NCBI GenBank assembly: GCA_024277025.1
Contig: JAJRWA010000126.1
Span: forward strand, 1-53,301
Origin: Candidatus Krumholzibacteriota bacterium
Lineage (GTDB): Bacteria > Krumholzibacteriota > Krumholzibacteriia > LZORAL124-64-63
DNA length: 53,301 bases
Reading direction: 5' to 3'
Part shown: positions 52,761 to 53,301 of the stretch, one piece after another
Layout of the letters: the number at the start of each line of letters is the position of its first letter
How positions within the stretch are numbered: the first letter of the stretch is position 1
The notes under the pieces: model-generated
What the model saw: only the letters and a program-made list of their open reading frames with translations
Database searches by the model: none
What the model was told of the DNA's origin: nothing
Program-made: the position numbers and the translations under genes

Positions 52761-52869
52761 CAGAATAGCGTGCGATGGCCCGAATGCAATTCTTTGAGTC
52801 ATCCCGACACGACGAGTCATCCTCGGATGAATCGGCGCGTCAACGATGACTGGTTTATAATTTGCGAAG

Positions 52870-52888
52870 AACAGGAAAAAATCCTGTT
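52870..52888 (+). other. Leader hairpin just before 16S rRNA
   Basis: AACAGGA and TCCTGTT pair around AAAAA, about a dozen bases before the expected mature 5' end. It is probably part of the pre-16S processing region. Confidence 0.5.
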
Positions 52889-52899
52889 GTTGATATTTG

Positions 52900-53301
52900 A
52901 CAACGGAGAGTTTGATCCTGGCTCAGAACGAACACTGGCGGCGTGGATTAGGCATGCAAGTCGAACGAGAACGTTCTCTTCGGAGAACTAGTACAGTGGC
53001 GAACGGGTGAGTAACGGGTGGAAAACCTGCCCTTCAATGGGGGATAACAGTTCTAACGAGCTGCTAATACCGCATACGACCTTTGGATCGCATGGTTCGA
53101 AGGTGAAAGGTGGCCTCTCTTTGAAGCTGCCGTTGAAGGATGGTTCCGCCTCCCATTAGCTTGTTGGTGGGGTAATGGCCTACCAAGGCGACGATGGGTA
53201 GCCGGCCTGAGAGGGTGTCCGGCCACACTGGGACTGAGATACGGCCCAGACTCCTACGGGAGGCAGCAGTCGAGAAGCTTCCGCAATGGGCGAAAGCCTG
53301 A
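52900..53301 (+). rRNA. rrs: 16S ribosomal RNA, 5' part, cut by the window edge
   Basis: The start is set by alignment in the mind to GAGTTTGATCCTGGCTCAG. Universal segments follow in order: GGCGAACGGGTGAGTAA, ACTGGGACTGAGATACGG and CTCCTACGGGAGGCAGCAGT. About 400 of roughly 1500 bases are present. GTGGATTAGGCATGCAAGTC near the start and GGGCGAAAGCCTGA at the edge are variants found in several deep lineages. This stretch is the best marker for placing the organism. Confidence 0.97.

Noticed and set aside
52770-52991. Short plus-strand frame running into 16S
   Set aside because: It overlaps the rRNA leader and the 16S 5' end; not a gene.
1-53301. tRNA genes, CRISPR arrays and classical riboswitches
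   Set aside because: No tRNA T-loop pattern outside the rRNA, no regularly spaced repeats and no recognisable riboswitch core were found when reading by eye; weak cases could have been missed.

Overview
The window is GC-rich bacterial chromosome with long genes, canonical ribosome binding sites (AGGA/GGAGG) and many GTG starts. It opens in a decaying accessory stretch and ends inside the 5' part of a 16S rRNA gene. Five secreted proteins (one of them a pseudogene) end in the same C-terminal module: PNPFNP, an Ig-like fold, a W-(D/N)-G turn, ASG-x-(Y/F)-F and a basic tail. This module is typical of cell-surface proteins of FCB-like candidate phyla such as Krumholzibacteriota and Eisenbacteria. 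A phylum cannot be fixed by eye; the 16S fragment would settle it.

Layout. 1-1970: palindromic hairpins, an apparently 5'-truncated beta-sandwich gene, a frameshifted PKD-domain remnant, a small coiled-coil protein and rubrerythrin. 2179-15856: five co-directional genes: an intact secreted subtilisin, a second subtilisin-like protein that has lost its catalytic His, two HAF-repeat secreted proteins (the second with no ordinary start codon) and a one-protein hybrid two-component regulator (beta-propeller sensor, kinase, receiver, AraC output). 15930-21108, minus strand: a small secreted protein and an Fe(3+)-type ABC importer headed by a secreted lectin-like protein. 21294-25149, minus strand: a beta-helix surface protein broken by an IS4-family element with a clean 9-bp target duplication and, separately, by a one-base frameshift. 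25697-30945: conserved core block ffh-rpsP-khpA-rimM-trmD-rplS-rnhB-yraN. 31278-34877: a third secreted subtilisin. 34946-41089: a 2047-residue cytoplasmic orphan with degenerate NTPase-like motifs. 41197-43308: tryptophanase and an unknown partner. 43535-44425: a lipoprotein. 44503-46843, minus strand: rarA-pfkA. 46957-49915: deoB-cdd-deoA pyrimidine nucleoside salvage. 50043-52169, minus strand: a class A penicillin-binding protein, separated from deoA by a perfect 33-bp inverted repeat. 52526-53301: tandem sigma70-type promoters, boxA and the start of 16S rRNA.

The most unusual content is the protease/HAF/regulator cluster, with its dead second protease and atypical start codon, and the 2047-residue orphan. 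No tRNA gene or CRISPR array was seen.
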